Of a stretch of DNA of 29,841 bases, positions 14,815 to 21,357 are shown piece after piece. The DNA is from a virus. A program made the position numbers and the translations under genes. Position 1 is the stretch's first letter. Each line of letters begins with the position of its first letter. The stretch is taken from positions 1 through 29,841 of IMG/VR virus record IMGVR_UViG_3300025102_000183; one strand, given 5' to 3'. The notes under the pieces are model-generated. The model had not been told where the DNA came from, searched no databases, and was given only the letters and a program-made list of their open reading frames with translations.

Positions 14815-15305
14815 AAATAGACGAATTTAAAAAAGGTATGGACGATATGTTTGGCGACAGGCATATTAACCTACCTGCTGGTATTAACTTTGACGATATA
14901 GGGCTTTATAATATGCCAGTAAGCCAGTTTATAAGCACCTACACTAAACTAATTAGGTGCCAGCTTAGCACTTATGCCTATAAGAAAAAAGATATAATTA
15001 GTATACTATTTAAAAAGTGGTGGATAACAGGCGATAAGAAGTGCCGCTTTTGGTTTAACCATTATGCCTGCAATGATGACGGGTTAATGGTACAAGAGTA
15101 TGAAGCTAAAAATAGTGTAATAAAAGTACCGCAAGATAAGCAAGGTGCACCAGATATAGAAAAAACTGCATATAAGATAGCAGTATTACAAAGCTTACCT
15201 ATATTAGCTGCCAGTAAATTGTATACAGCTGCGGATAATAATACTAATATAACACAAGAACTATTAATGGATATAAGTAAAACAGCACAAGAATATGGAA
15301 AGTAA
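14811..15305 (+). CDS. Early protein, function unknown (164 aa)
   Basis: I chose the ATG at 14811, which forms an ATGA overlap with the previous stop, instead of an upstream TTG at 14772. The protein of 164 residues has an acidic/basic N-terminus (MKIDEFKKGMDDMFGDR), a basic aromatic patch (YKKKDIISILFKKWWITGDKKCRFWFNHY) and a helical C-terminal half. The basic aromatic patch could bind DNA, but I do not recognise a family. Confidence 0.72.
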   Translation: MKIDEFKKGMDDMFGDRHINLPAGINFDDIGLYNMPVSQFISTYTKLIRCQLSTYAYKKKDIISILFKKWWITGDKKCRFWFNHYACNDDGLMVQEYEAKNSVIKVPQDKQGAPDIEKTAYKIAVLQSLPILAASKLYTAADNNTNITQELLMDISKTAQEYGK

Positions 15306-15537
15306 ATATTTAAAAGACCACTTAAACGAGCCTACCACTACTAAATGGGTAAAAGAAATAGATAGCTTAGGTTACTACGAGGGCGAGGTATGGGTAACTA
15401 TTATAACAGTAAATGAATTTACAGGCGAAACAGAAAAAGAGTTAATTATTTTTGACGCTATGGATATTTTAAAAAGCGGCTTTACTAATAAAAAAGAACT
15501 TAAAAGCTGTGTAAGAAAAAAACTAGCTAAACTATGA
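15295..15537 (+). CDS. Small early protein, function unknown (80 aa)
   Basis: This protein of 80 residues starts 11 nt inside the end of the previous gene. The central segment is a beta hairpin (EVWVTIITVNEFTGETEKELIIFD) and the tail is basic (KELKSCVRKKLAKL). It ends in an ATGA overlap with the zinc-finger ORF. No known motif is visible. Confidence 0.7.
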   Translation: MESKYLKDHLNEPTTTKWVKEIDSLGYYEGEVWVTIITVNEFTGETEKELIIFDAMDILKSGFTNKKELKSCVRKKLAKL

Positions 15538-15692
15538 TAAGTAATTGCTGCGGATATAAAATAATACAAGGTACTGACTTTTGCAGTAATTGCTTAGAGC
15601 ATACAGGCCAAGATAATAACAAATGGGATAAGCCGAAACCCTTAATAGTAGGCAAACTAAAAACATATATAAAAAATGGAAGGAAAAAGTAA
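15534..15692 (+). CDS. Small zinc-ribbon-like protein, 52 aa
   Basis: This 52-residue ORF begins at an ATGA overlap and ends 17 nt inside the SSB-like gene. Cys5, Cys6, Cys17 and Cys20 (CC-x10-CxxC) could hold a zinc ion. The C-terminus is basic (TYIKNGRKK). The double coupling to its neighbours supports translation. A small DNA- or protein-binding zinc protein is likely; the exact function is unknown. Confidence 0.6.
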   Translation: MISNCCGYKIIQGTDFCSNCLEHTGQDNNKWDKPKPLIVGKLKTYIKNGRKK

Positions 15693-16089
15693 ATTAATTA
15701 ATGTGCAACCTACAGGCACTTTTAAAGAAATGTACAAATTTGAGTTAGAATTTGAGGACGGTACCACAGGTGTACTATACCGTAAAACTAACGAAAGCAA
15801 AGTAGAAAAAGGCACGGAATACCCGTACAGCTTAAACGACAAGGGCACTATAAAAATAGTAAACCCTAATTATGCTGGTGGTAATAGTGGCGGTGGTAAA
15901 CAGTATAGTGATGATGATAAGGCCAGAATGGCTAAAAGTGTAGCTATTAAAACAGCTGGAATAATACACGCTAATAGGAATACTACTAATGCTGATATAT
16001 TAGCAGACGCTGATGTATTTTACGAGTATATAACTGGTAGTATTAACCCTAATGCACCTAAAGCAGATATAGACGATAACCCTTTTTAA
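15676..16089 (+). CDS. SSB-like single-stranded DNA-binding protein
   Basis: This protein of 137 residues has an N-terminal beta-rich domain compatible with a small OB-like fold (about residues 5-63), a Gly-rich linker (AGGNSGGGKQ, 67-76), a helical segment and an acidic C-terminal tip, DIDDNPF. The acidic tip ending in Pro-Phe is the hallmark by which bacterial SSBs recruit replication and repair enzymes. The protein lies in the replication gene block, upstream of the initiator genes. The OB fold is inferred and the middle helical region is unusual for SSB. It could instead be another replication accessory protein that uses the same tail. Confidence 0.55.
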   Translation: MEGKSKLINVQPTGTFKEMYKFELEFEDGTTGVLYRKTNESKVEKGTEYPYSLNDKGTIKIVNPNYAGGNSGGGKQYSDDDKARMAKSVAIKTAGIIHANRNTTNADILADADVFYEYITGSINPNAPKADIDDNPF

Positions 16090-16090
16090 A

Positions 16091-16615
16091 ATGAATGTAA
16101 AAAGAGTAAGCATAAGCGACACCAAGCTAGTACAAAAGATACTAGATAAGGCGGCAGAGGTATTTAATATACCTACTGCTACCTTAAAGGGTGCCCGTAG
16201 ATTTGGGGATATACAACGGGTAAGAATGGCAGTAAGTAATATAGCAAGGGTAGAGCATAAAATACACTACACCACTATAGGAACTGTAATAAATAGGGAT
16301 AGGAGTAGTATATACCACTACGAAAGGCAGCACGAAACTTGGTATATAACTTGGAAAACCTACCAAAAGGCCTATGATACTTTAAGCGAAGCACTTAGCG
16401 AAAACGCTAAACCAAGCTTAAATAAAAGCCAGATAAAGCGTATAATAAAAGAACAGGGTATAACTGGTAGAAAACGGGGTAAGTGTAAAATAATTATAGC
16501 TAGTGGTAATACTAGCCACAGTATAAAATCAACTTTATATGACTTCCCTAAAATAATAGAAACTTTAAAACCAGTTTTAGAAAATTACCAGCATAATTTA
16601 GATATACAAATATGA
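16091..16615 (+). CDS. DnaA domain IV-like DNA-binding protein
   Basis: This protein of 174 residues has an N-terminal ~90 residues resembling the DnaA C-terminal DNA-binding domain: AAEVFNIPTATLKGARRFGDIQRVRMAVSNIA, then IGTVINRDRSSIYHYE. The latter corresponds to the DnaA signature helix that reads the DnaA box (pattern G-RDHSTVxH). The ATPase domain of DnaA is absent. The C-terminal half is basic (IKRIIKEQGITGRKRGKCK) and looks like a second DNA-binding segment. A phage replication initiator or regulator that binds DnaA-box-like sites, perhaps the repeats at 13551-13580, is a fair inference. It overlaps the next gene by ATGA. Confidence 0.65.
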   Translation: MNVKRVSISDTKLVQKILDKAAEVFNIPTATLKGARRFGDIQRVRMAVSNIARVEHKIHYTTIGTVINRDRSSIYHYERQHETWYITWKTYQKAYDTLSEALSENAKPSLNKSQIKRIIKEQGITGRKRGKCKIIIASGNTSHSIKSTLYDFPKIIETLKPVLENYQHNLDIQI

Positions 16616-17280
16616 TAGATTTATTAAGTAGTACAGCTTATTTAATAGTAAATAAAAAGTTAAGTAAAGAAGTAGGCCTAGATGCCAGTGCACTGTTAGC
16701 AGATTTAATAAGTAAGCAGGTATATTTTGAAAACGAAAAAGGTGTAACTGATTATTTTTTTAATACTGTAGAAAATATACAAAAGGATACAACTTTAAGC
16801 GTATATAAACAAAGGACAGCCATAGCTAAATTAAAGGGCTTAGGGCTAATAAGTGTAAAGCGTAAGGGTATACCCGCTAAAAGGTACTTTAAAGTTAATG
16901 CAGAACAAGTTATGCAGTTTTTACATAACAAGGGGCTAACAAATCAAATATCTATTAATAATAATAAAATAATAAATAATAATAATAAAGATAATATTAT
17001 AGAAAGGCGAAATAATTTTATTAATGGTGTAATGAATTTAGTAGTAGAATTAACTTACCCGCAAGAAGTAGCAGAGGAATTTATAAATTACTGGACTGAA
17101 ACTAATAAAAGTAATACCAAAATGCTTTTTGAATTAAAAAGAACTTGGAACACAAAATTAAGAATGAATACTTGGCTTAAAAGAAATAAACAGTGGAACA
17201 AAAGCGTTACACCTAAAAGTAAAATAGATAGCCAATTAGACGAATATAATAAAGGTAAACAATACTTAACTAAAAACTAA
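16612..17280 (+). CDS. Winged-helix replication initiator (replisome-organiser type)
   Basis: This protein of 222 residues has an N-terminal winged helix-turn-helix (FFNTVENIQKDTTLSVYKQR, then AIAKLKGLGLISVKRKGIPAKRYFKV, about residues 48-95). An Asn-rich linker (113-128) follows. A C-terminal helical domain with FINYWTETN, ELKRTWN and NTWLKRN recalls phage O-like or DnaD-like initiators that load the host helicase. The linker is encoded by an almost purely A/T stretch, the arrangement known from lambda O where the origin lies inside the gene. No helicase is encoded here, so it probably recruits the host enzyme. Confidence 0.7.
   Translation: MIDLLSSTAYLIVNKKLSKEVGLDASALLADLISKQVYFENEKGVTDYFFNTVENIQKDTTLSVYKQRTAIAKLKGLGLISVKRKGIPAKRYFKVNAEQVMQFLHNKGLTNQISINNNKIINNNNKDNIIERRNNFINGVMNLVVELTYPQEVAEEFINYWTETNKSNTKMLFELKRTWNTKLRMNTWLKRNKQWNKSVTPKSKIDSQLDEYNKGKQYLTKN
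16953..17001. other. A/T-only stretch inside the initiator gene (candidate origin unwinding site)
   Basis: From 16953 to 17001 only one base is not A or T (G at 16990). It codes for the Asn/Ile/Lys linker of the winged-helix protein. Placement within an initiator gene is reminiscent of the lambda-type origin. The competing explanation is simply AAT/ATA codons for a flexible linker. Confidence 0.35.
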
Positions 17281-17672
17281 TGAAAGCACTACAAGATTAT
17301 AACTTAAACGAATTAAAAGAAAAAGTATACGACTTAATAAATATAGTAAATATAGAGTTAAGGCACAAAACCAGCGGCAAAGATATGGCAGTGCTGGCAA
17401 ATAGTTTTGCTAAAGATTTACAAATAGAGAACAGCTTTTGCAGGTTATACTTACACGATATAGCAGAAGCTTTTAGGAACGGGGTAAGGGAAGCACCAGA
17501 CCCGAATAAAATATTTATTAATATACCCACTTTTTACAGCTGGGTAAGAAAGCAAAAGGATAAAATAAATAATGATATATATAAAGTACGAACACTAAAT
17601 GTACCAAAGGAACAGGCACCTTTGTATAGAGAAATGCCTAAACTATTAACTACTAAAAAACAAATAAAATGA
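17280..17672 (+). CDS. Replication-module protein, function unknown (130 aa)
   Basis: This protein of 130 residues starts at a TAATG overlap with the initiator gene. It is helical and charged, with a segment LHDIAEAFRNGVREAPDPNKIFINIPTFYSWVRKQKDKI that I associate with proteins encoded next to initiators in Bacteroidota phages. It may help load the helicase, but this rests on position only. It ends in an ATGA overlap. Confidence 0.7.
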   Translation: MKALQDYNLNELKEKVYDLINIVNIELRHKTSGKDMAVLANSFAKDLQIENSFCRLYLHDIAEAFRNGVREAPDPNKIFINIPTFYSWVRKQKDKINNDIYKVRTLNVPKEQAPLYREMPKLLTTKKQIK

Positions 17673-18028
17673 GTAAATTAATTATTGAGGACTGGGTTTT
17701 ATACGATATGGACTTAGTGGGCTTTACAGCTACAGACGCTGCTACAGGCCAAGATTTTGCCGACTGTAAAGAAGTGGCTAAAAGTTTAAGGGTAGTAGGT
17801 ACCCAAGAACAAATAGAAGCAGCAGGCGGCAATTATAATATTGATGAGGTATATAGTTACTGCAAAGAAAAGAAAGGTAGCTTTTGGGAGGGTATTGTAT
17901 TTAGCGAAACCAGAAAAGATAGGCCAACTTTAAAAGAATATAATGCGAAATTTGAAAAAGATTTAGCACGGTATAAAGAAATGTATAAAAAAAATAATAA
18001 CGAAGTATTAATTTTAAGGTGTATATAA
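17669..18028 (+). CDS. Early protein, function unknown (119 aa)
   Basis: This protein of 119 residues is coupled to its upstream gene by ATGA and to the downstream one by TAATG. It has a mixed alpha/beta composition with an aromatic acidic region (EDWVLYDMDLVGFTATDAATGQDF) and a helical basic C-terminal part (EKDLARYKEMYKKNNNE). No recognisable motif is visible. Confidence 0.72.
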   Translation: MSKLIIEDWVLYDMDLVGFTATDAATGQDFADCKEVAKSLRVVGTQEQIEAAGGNYNIDEVYSYCKEKKGSFWEGIVFSETRKDRPTLKEYNAKFEKDLARYKEMYKKNNNEVLILRCI

Positions 18029-18348
18029 TGAAAACAATACAAGAAAAAATAAAAGCTTTATTAAGTAAAAAAGAATATTTAAGGGACTGCGATAGAAAAC
18101 TTTGTACTCACATATGGTATAGGGAAATGCTGGCTAAAAATATTGATATAGAAACCTTTAAAGCTACTGACTTTTTAAGATTATATGCCGAGGATAAATT
18201 TACAACTGATGCCACTATACAACGGTTAAGGGCAAAGGTGCAAGAAGTTATACCAGCACTAAGGGGTAAAAAATATATGGAAAGGCAATTAAAACAAAAT
18301 AAAGTAAAAGATGATTTAGGTTATGGCAAAAAAAGCCAGTATAACTAA
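18028..18348 (+). CDS. Phage protein of unknown function (106 aa)
   Basis: I chose the ATG at 18028 (TAATG overlap) over an upstream GTG at 18019. The 106-residue helical protein has a pattern HIWYREML, FLRLYAEDKFTTDATIQRLRAKVQEVIPALRGKKYMERQ that I associate with small recombination/replication-region proteins of Bacteroidota phages. It overlaps the NinG gene by 26 nt. The role is unknown. Confidence 0.7.
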   Translation: MKTIQEKIKALLSKKEYLRDCDRKLCTHIWYREMLAKNIDIETFKATDFLRLYAEDKFTTDATIQRLRAKVQEVIPALRGKKYMERQLKQNKVKDDLGYGKKSQYN

Positions 18349-18733
18349 ACTTAAAAAAAAGTTAGATAAATATTTTAGCTTATACATTCGCTTAAAAAAT
18401 GCGGATAGTAACGGGTATAACTATTGCTATACCTGTAATAAGCGGGACTATTATAAATACTTACAGTGCGGGCACTTTATCAGTAGAAAATACTTAGCTA
18501 CTAGATTTGATGAGGATAATTGTAGGCCACAGTGCCCCGCTTGTAATGTCTTTAGGTATGGGGAACAGTACCGTTTTGGGCAAAAGCTTGGCACTAAATT
18601 AGCCGAGCAGCTGCAAGTAAAAAGTAGAAGCACTTTAAAAATAATGGCAGTAGAATACCAAGAAAAAATAAGTTATTATAAAAAAATTGTTGATAAATTA
18701 ATAAAGGCAAAGGCAAATAGTACAGAATTTTGA
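18323..18733 (+). CDS. ninG: NinG-type recombination protein
   Basis: This protein of 136 residues has the NinG (lambda Rap) layout: a basic helical N-terminus, a CYTC knuckle (C35, C38), LQCGHFISRK (C49, H51), RFDEDNCRPQCPACN (C67, C71, C74) and a helical C-terminal half. NinG proteins are HNH-like, zinc-binding, structure-specific endonucleases acting on branched DNA in phage recombination. All key Cys and His are present. The length is somewhat shorter than lambda NinG (about 200 residues). The start at 18323 lies inside the previous gene. Confidence 0.85.
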   Translation: MAKKASITKLKKKLDKYFSLYIRLKNADSNGYNYCYTCNKRDYYKYLQCGHFISRKYLATRFDEDNCRPQCPACNVFRYGEQYRFGQKLGTKLAEQLQVKSRSTLKIMAVEYQEKISYYKKIVDKLIKAKANSTEF

Positions 18734-18745
18734 TAACTTTGCTTA

Positions 18746-19111
18746 ATGTTACACCCGATAAGTAGCATAAGCTACGAGCATAAAGTGTTAGTAGAACGAT
18801 ACGCTAATACAGTTATAGAAACCATAGCTATAATAACTGGCAGAAATAAAAGCAGGTATAACGACTTTATAGATATAACTAATATAATAATAGCCCACCA
18901 TAACGGATACAAGCACGATATGGAAATAGGCAATTTTTACGACTTTTTAAGCATAATACCTACTAATTTAAGTGTAGCAGTGCAGGCCTTTTTAGCTGGT
19001 ATGGAAACTAATAGAAATAGGGCTACTGTAAGGGCTTACAGATTAGTACTTACAAACTTAGCACACGATTTAGTAAATGACTTGCAGGAGTTAAAACTAT
19101 ATAATGAATAA
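18746..19111 (+). CDS. Helical protein, function unknown (121 aa)
   Basis: This protein of 121 residues is almost entirely helical, with segments VERYANTVIETIAIITGRNKSRYNDFIDITNIIIAH and TVRAYRLVLTNLAHDLVNDL. It lies between NinG and the sigma-like gene and overlaps the latter by 8 nt. The 12-nt gap before it is TAACTTTGCTTA, which by chance or design contains a -7-type promoter element at 18734-18741. An antisigma or sigma-partner role is conceivable from position but nothing in the sequence shows it. Confidence 0.7.
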   Translation: MLHPISSISYEHKVLVERYANTVIETIAIITGRNKSRYNDFIDITNIIIAHHNGYKHDMEIGNFYDFLSIIPTNLSVAVQAFLAGMETNRNRATVRAYRLVLTNLAHDLVNDLQELKLYNE

Positions 19112-19667
19112 TATTTATATAGAAATATCAAAAAGTGATAAGAAATTTAGGTTATATGCTTATAAATTTACTAATGATAAAAACGAAATAGACGAAGTAT
19201 TGCAGGAACTTATGTTATACTTTTTACAAATGAATAAAACCACACTTAGTAATATATATAATAAAGACGGAATTACTGGTGTAATAGGTTACGGGTGTAT
19301 AGTTATAAAAAGAAGCTTAACCAGTAAAAAAAGCCAGTACTATTACAAAATAAATAAATACTACGAAAAAATTAGCAGCTTAGAAACTACAAGGAACAGC
19401 ACAGATAGACAAAGAATAAAGGAGTTTTTAGAGCAGCAGCCCGAATTAATAGAAAATTCAATACCAAAGTACCACCAGCTGGAATTAATAGAAGCAGCGT
19501 TAGATAATATGTATTGGTACGATAGAGATATTTTTAAGCTATATTATTTTGACGGAAACACTTTAGACAGTTTAGCGGCTAAAACCAAAATAAGTAGGAA
19601 CAGCTTATTTACAACTATTAGCAAAGTAAGAAACCACTTAAAAGAATTATTAAATGGGGATAAATAA
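19104..19667 (+). CDS. ECF-like sigma factor (probable late-gene regulator)
   Basis: This protein of 187 residues has a region-2-like N-terminus (FRLYAYKFTNDKNEIDEVLQELMLYFLQ, about 15-42). Its C-terminal helix-turn-helix of sigma region 4 type runs from about 130 to 182 (ELIEAALDNMYWYDRDIFKLYYFDGNTLDSLA, then ISRNSLFTTISKVRNHLKELL). The region between carries basic residues. Phages with small sigma-like proteins use them to turn host polymerase to middle or late promoters. A possible target is the 18-nt motif repeated at 8093 and 23989. It overlaps both neighbours. Confidence 0.65.
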   Translation: MNNIYIEISKSDKKFRLYAYKFTNDKNEIDEVLQELMLYFLQMNKTTLSNIYNKDGITGVIGYGCIVIKRSLTSKKSQYYYKINKYYEKISSLETTRNSTDRQRIKEFLEQQPELIENSIPKYHQLELIEAALDNMYWYDRDIFKLYYFDGNTLDSLAAKTKISRNSLFTTISKVRNHLKELLNGDK

Positions 19668-20064
19668 ATACTTAGCCAGCACTAAAATATATAAAGAACG
19701 CTTAGCAATATGTAAAAGCTGCGACAGGTATTTTAAACCTACTGGAACTTGCACTAGGTGCGGCTGTTTTATGCGGGTTAAGGCCAAGATAGCATCTTTA
19801 AGCTGCCCCGATAAAAAGTGGTTAAGGACTAGCGTATTAGAAAAACCAGATATAGTACCAAAAAATTTAATTAATGAAGTAAAATTAATATGGCCAGATA
19901 TAAAAGACAAGCAAGCTAAAAACCATAAAGTAAAAGCTAACGCTATAGAATTGCATAATACTATATACCATACTAGTTTTAATAAAGATACAAACTGTAG
20001 CAGCTGTTTAGCAGCTGTGTTTAATGGTTTAGAAGCTATATATAAAAAATACATAAAAGAATGA
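19654..20064 (+). CDS. Zinc-ribbon protein (136 aa)
   Basis: This protein of 136 residues has an N-terminal zinc ribbon: ICKSCDRYFKPTGTCTRCGCFMRVKAK, then CPDKKW. The C-terminal half is helical with a second Cys pair, TNCSSCLAAVFNGLEAIYKKY. This ribbon followed by CPxxKW is common in phage and prophage proteins of unknown role, presumably binding DNA or RNA. It overlaps the sigma-like gene by 14 nt and the next gene by ATGA. Confidence 0.72.
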   Translation: MGINKYLASTKIYKERLAICKSCDRYFKPTGTCTRCGCFMRVKAKIASLSCPDKKWLRTSVLEKPDIVPKNLINEVKLIWPDIKDKQAKNHKVKANAIELHNTIYHTSFNKDTNCSSCLAAVFNGLEAIYKKYIKE

Positions 20065-20300
20065 TAGGTAAAAAAAGAAGTGATAGGCAAAATAAATACT
20101 ATTTTAAGTGTATAGTATTATTATTAGGTAACGAACTGGGCTACCGTAAGCAAGAAATGCACAGTATACTACTTAATAAGTTTGCAGCAGAAAGGAGTAA
20201 AGAAATGTCTGTAACAGAATTTGACGATTATTGTGAATGTATTAGGTGCTGGGCTATGCAAGAACTAAGTATAAAGGTACCACTACCAAATGAATGCTAA
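20061..20300 (+). CDS. NinB-like small recombination protein
   Basis: This 79-residue protein has the pattern RSDRQNKYYF at the start, LGYRKQEMHSILLNKF, then MSVTEFDDYCECIRCWAMQEL and VPLPNEC. It matches short phage proteins often annotated as NinB-like, which are single-stranded DNA-binding recombination mediators. It is shorter than lambda NinB (about 146 residues), keeping only the core. Its neighbours in the same operon (NinG, SSB-like) agree with a recombination role. Confidence 0.5.
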   Translation: MIGKKRSDRQNKYYFKCIVLLLGNELGYRKQEMHSILLNKFAAERSKEMSVTEFDDYCECIRCWAMQELSIKVPLPNEC

Positions 20301-20335
20301 CAAATTATATTAATTATTAACATAAATAAAACAAA

Positions 20336-20899
20336 ATGCAAATAGATATAAATAAGCTAGTACCTAATAGTACTAACCCAAGGATAATAAAAGAAAGCAA
20401 ATTTAAAAAGCTAGTAGAAAGTATTAAAAACTTCCCAGAAATGCTAGAACTAAGGCCTATAATAGTAGATGAGGATATGGTTATACTAGGTGGTAATATG
20501 CGGCACAAAGCTTGCCTAGAAGCAGGCCTAAAAAAAGTGCATATAAAAGTAGCAAAAGGCCTAACAGAAAACCAAAAAAAAGAATTTATAGTTAAAGATA
20601 ATGTAGGTTTCGGAGAATGGGAATGGGACTTGCTGGCAAATGATTGGGATAATATTAAGTTAGGGGAATGGGGTTTAGATGTATGGCAGCCAGAGGAAGC
20701 AGTAGATTATGGTGTATTAGATGATTTAGATTTAGGCACTACACTAGAGGATAAAGAAGCTAATATTAAAAGGGCAATACAGATTGAATTTATACCAAGT
20801 GATTATGATACAGCCCAAGAACTTATAAGTAAATTAAGGAAAGCTAATATTTATATAGGCAGCTTAATTATAGAAAAATTAAAGCAGGTAAAGTGCTAA
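20336..20899 (+). CDS. ParB-like domain protein of a DNA-modification cassette
   Basis: This protein of 187 residues has an N-terminal ParB/sulfiredoxin-type fold: INKLVPNSTNPR, then KLVESIKNF, LRPIIVDEDMVILGGNMRHKAC (GGNMRH at 52-57) and a helical end of the domain. Its C-terminal part is acidic (WEWDLLANDWDN) and ends in a short basic helix. Free-standing ParB-like domains of this form accompany DNA methylases and TET/JBP oxygenases in phages, where they are thought to bind or process modified DNA. It overlaps the kinase gene by 7 nt. The 35-nt gap upstream is A/T-rich. Confidence 0.75.
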   Translation: MQIDINKLVPNSTNPRIIKESKFKKLVESIKNFPEMLELRPIIVDEDMVILGGNMRHKACLEAGLKKVHIKVAKGLTENQKKEFIVKDNVGFGEWEWDLLANDWDNIKLGEWGLDVWQPEEAVDYGVLDDLDLGTTLEDKEANIKRAIQIEFIPSDYDTAQELISKLRKANIYIGSLIIEKLKQVKC

Positions 20900-21357
20900 T
20901 ATTAATAATAGGGGAATGCGGTGTAGGTAAAACTTGGGTAATGAATAACCTAATAAAAAACAGTACAGGTTATAAACTGGGCTTATTTTGCTTTAACGAA
21001 ACTGCTAAGCATATAATAGTAGGCAAATATGACGGAAGTACTTTTGCTGGTAGTGATAAGCTTAGTATGGCTGTAATGAAAGATTTACCACTTATGCTAA
21101 AGTATATTACTAAGGTAAACAAAATAGCTATATTTGAGGGCGACAGGTTTATGAATAGTAATTTTATAAAAGCTGCTAACCCTTTTATAATTAAAATAAA
21201 TGGGGACGGTAAAGCAGGCAGGTTAAGGCGGGGCAGTAACCAAAGCGACAGGCAAATTAAAACAATTAAAACACGGGTAAGCAATATACAATCCGATATA
21301 GAATGTAACAATAGTACAGAATGCTTAAAATTAATAAAAGATTATGAAAACAATTAA
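20893..21357 (+). CDS. P-loop kinase, predicted hydroxymethyl-pyrimidine DNA kinase type
   Basis: This protein of 154 residues starts at a GTG inside the end of the ParB-like gene. Walker A is GECGVGKT (7-14). Downstream are GKYDGSTFAGSDKLSMAV, a hydrophobic strand ending FEGDRF (a Walker B/lid-like acidic motif) and RRGSNQSDRQIKTIKTRVSNI near the end. This set of motifs matches the small phage kinases predicted, and in some cases shown, to phosphorylate 5-hydroxymethyl-uracil within DNA. Here the dioxygenase next door would make the hydroxymethyl group. Substrate is inferred from neighbours, since an ordinary nucleotide kinase cannot be excluded. Confidence 0.65.
   Translation: MLILIIGECGVGKTWVMNNLIKNSTGYKLGLFCFNETAKHIIVGKYDGSTFAGSDKLSMAVMKDLPLMLKYITKVNKIAIFEGDRFMNSNFIKAANPFIIKINGDGKAGRLRRGSNQSDRQIKTIKTRVSNIQSDIECNNSTECLKLIKDYENN

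Noticed and set aside
18734-18741. TAACTTTG before 18746 as a promoter
   Set aside because: The -7 match is perfect but there is no TTTG -33 element at the usual distance. The gap is only 12 nt inside an operon, and a start there would give an almost leaderless message. It is probably chance.
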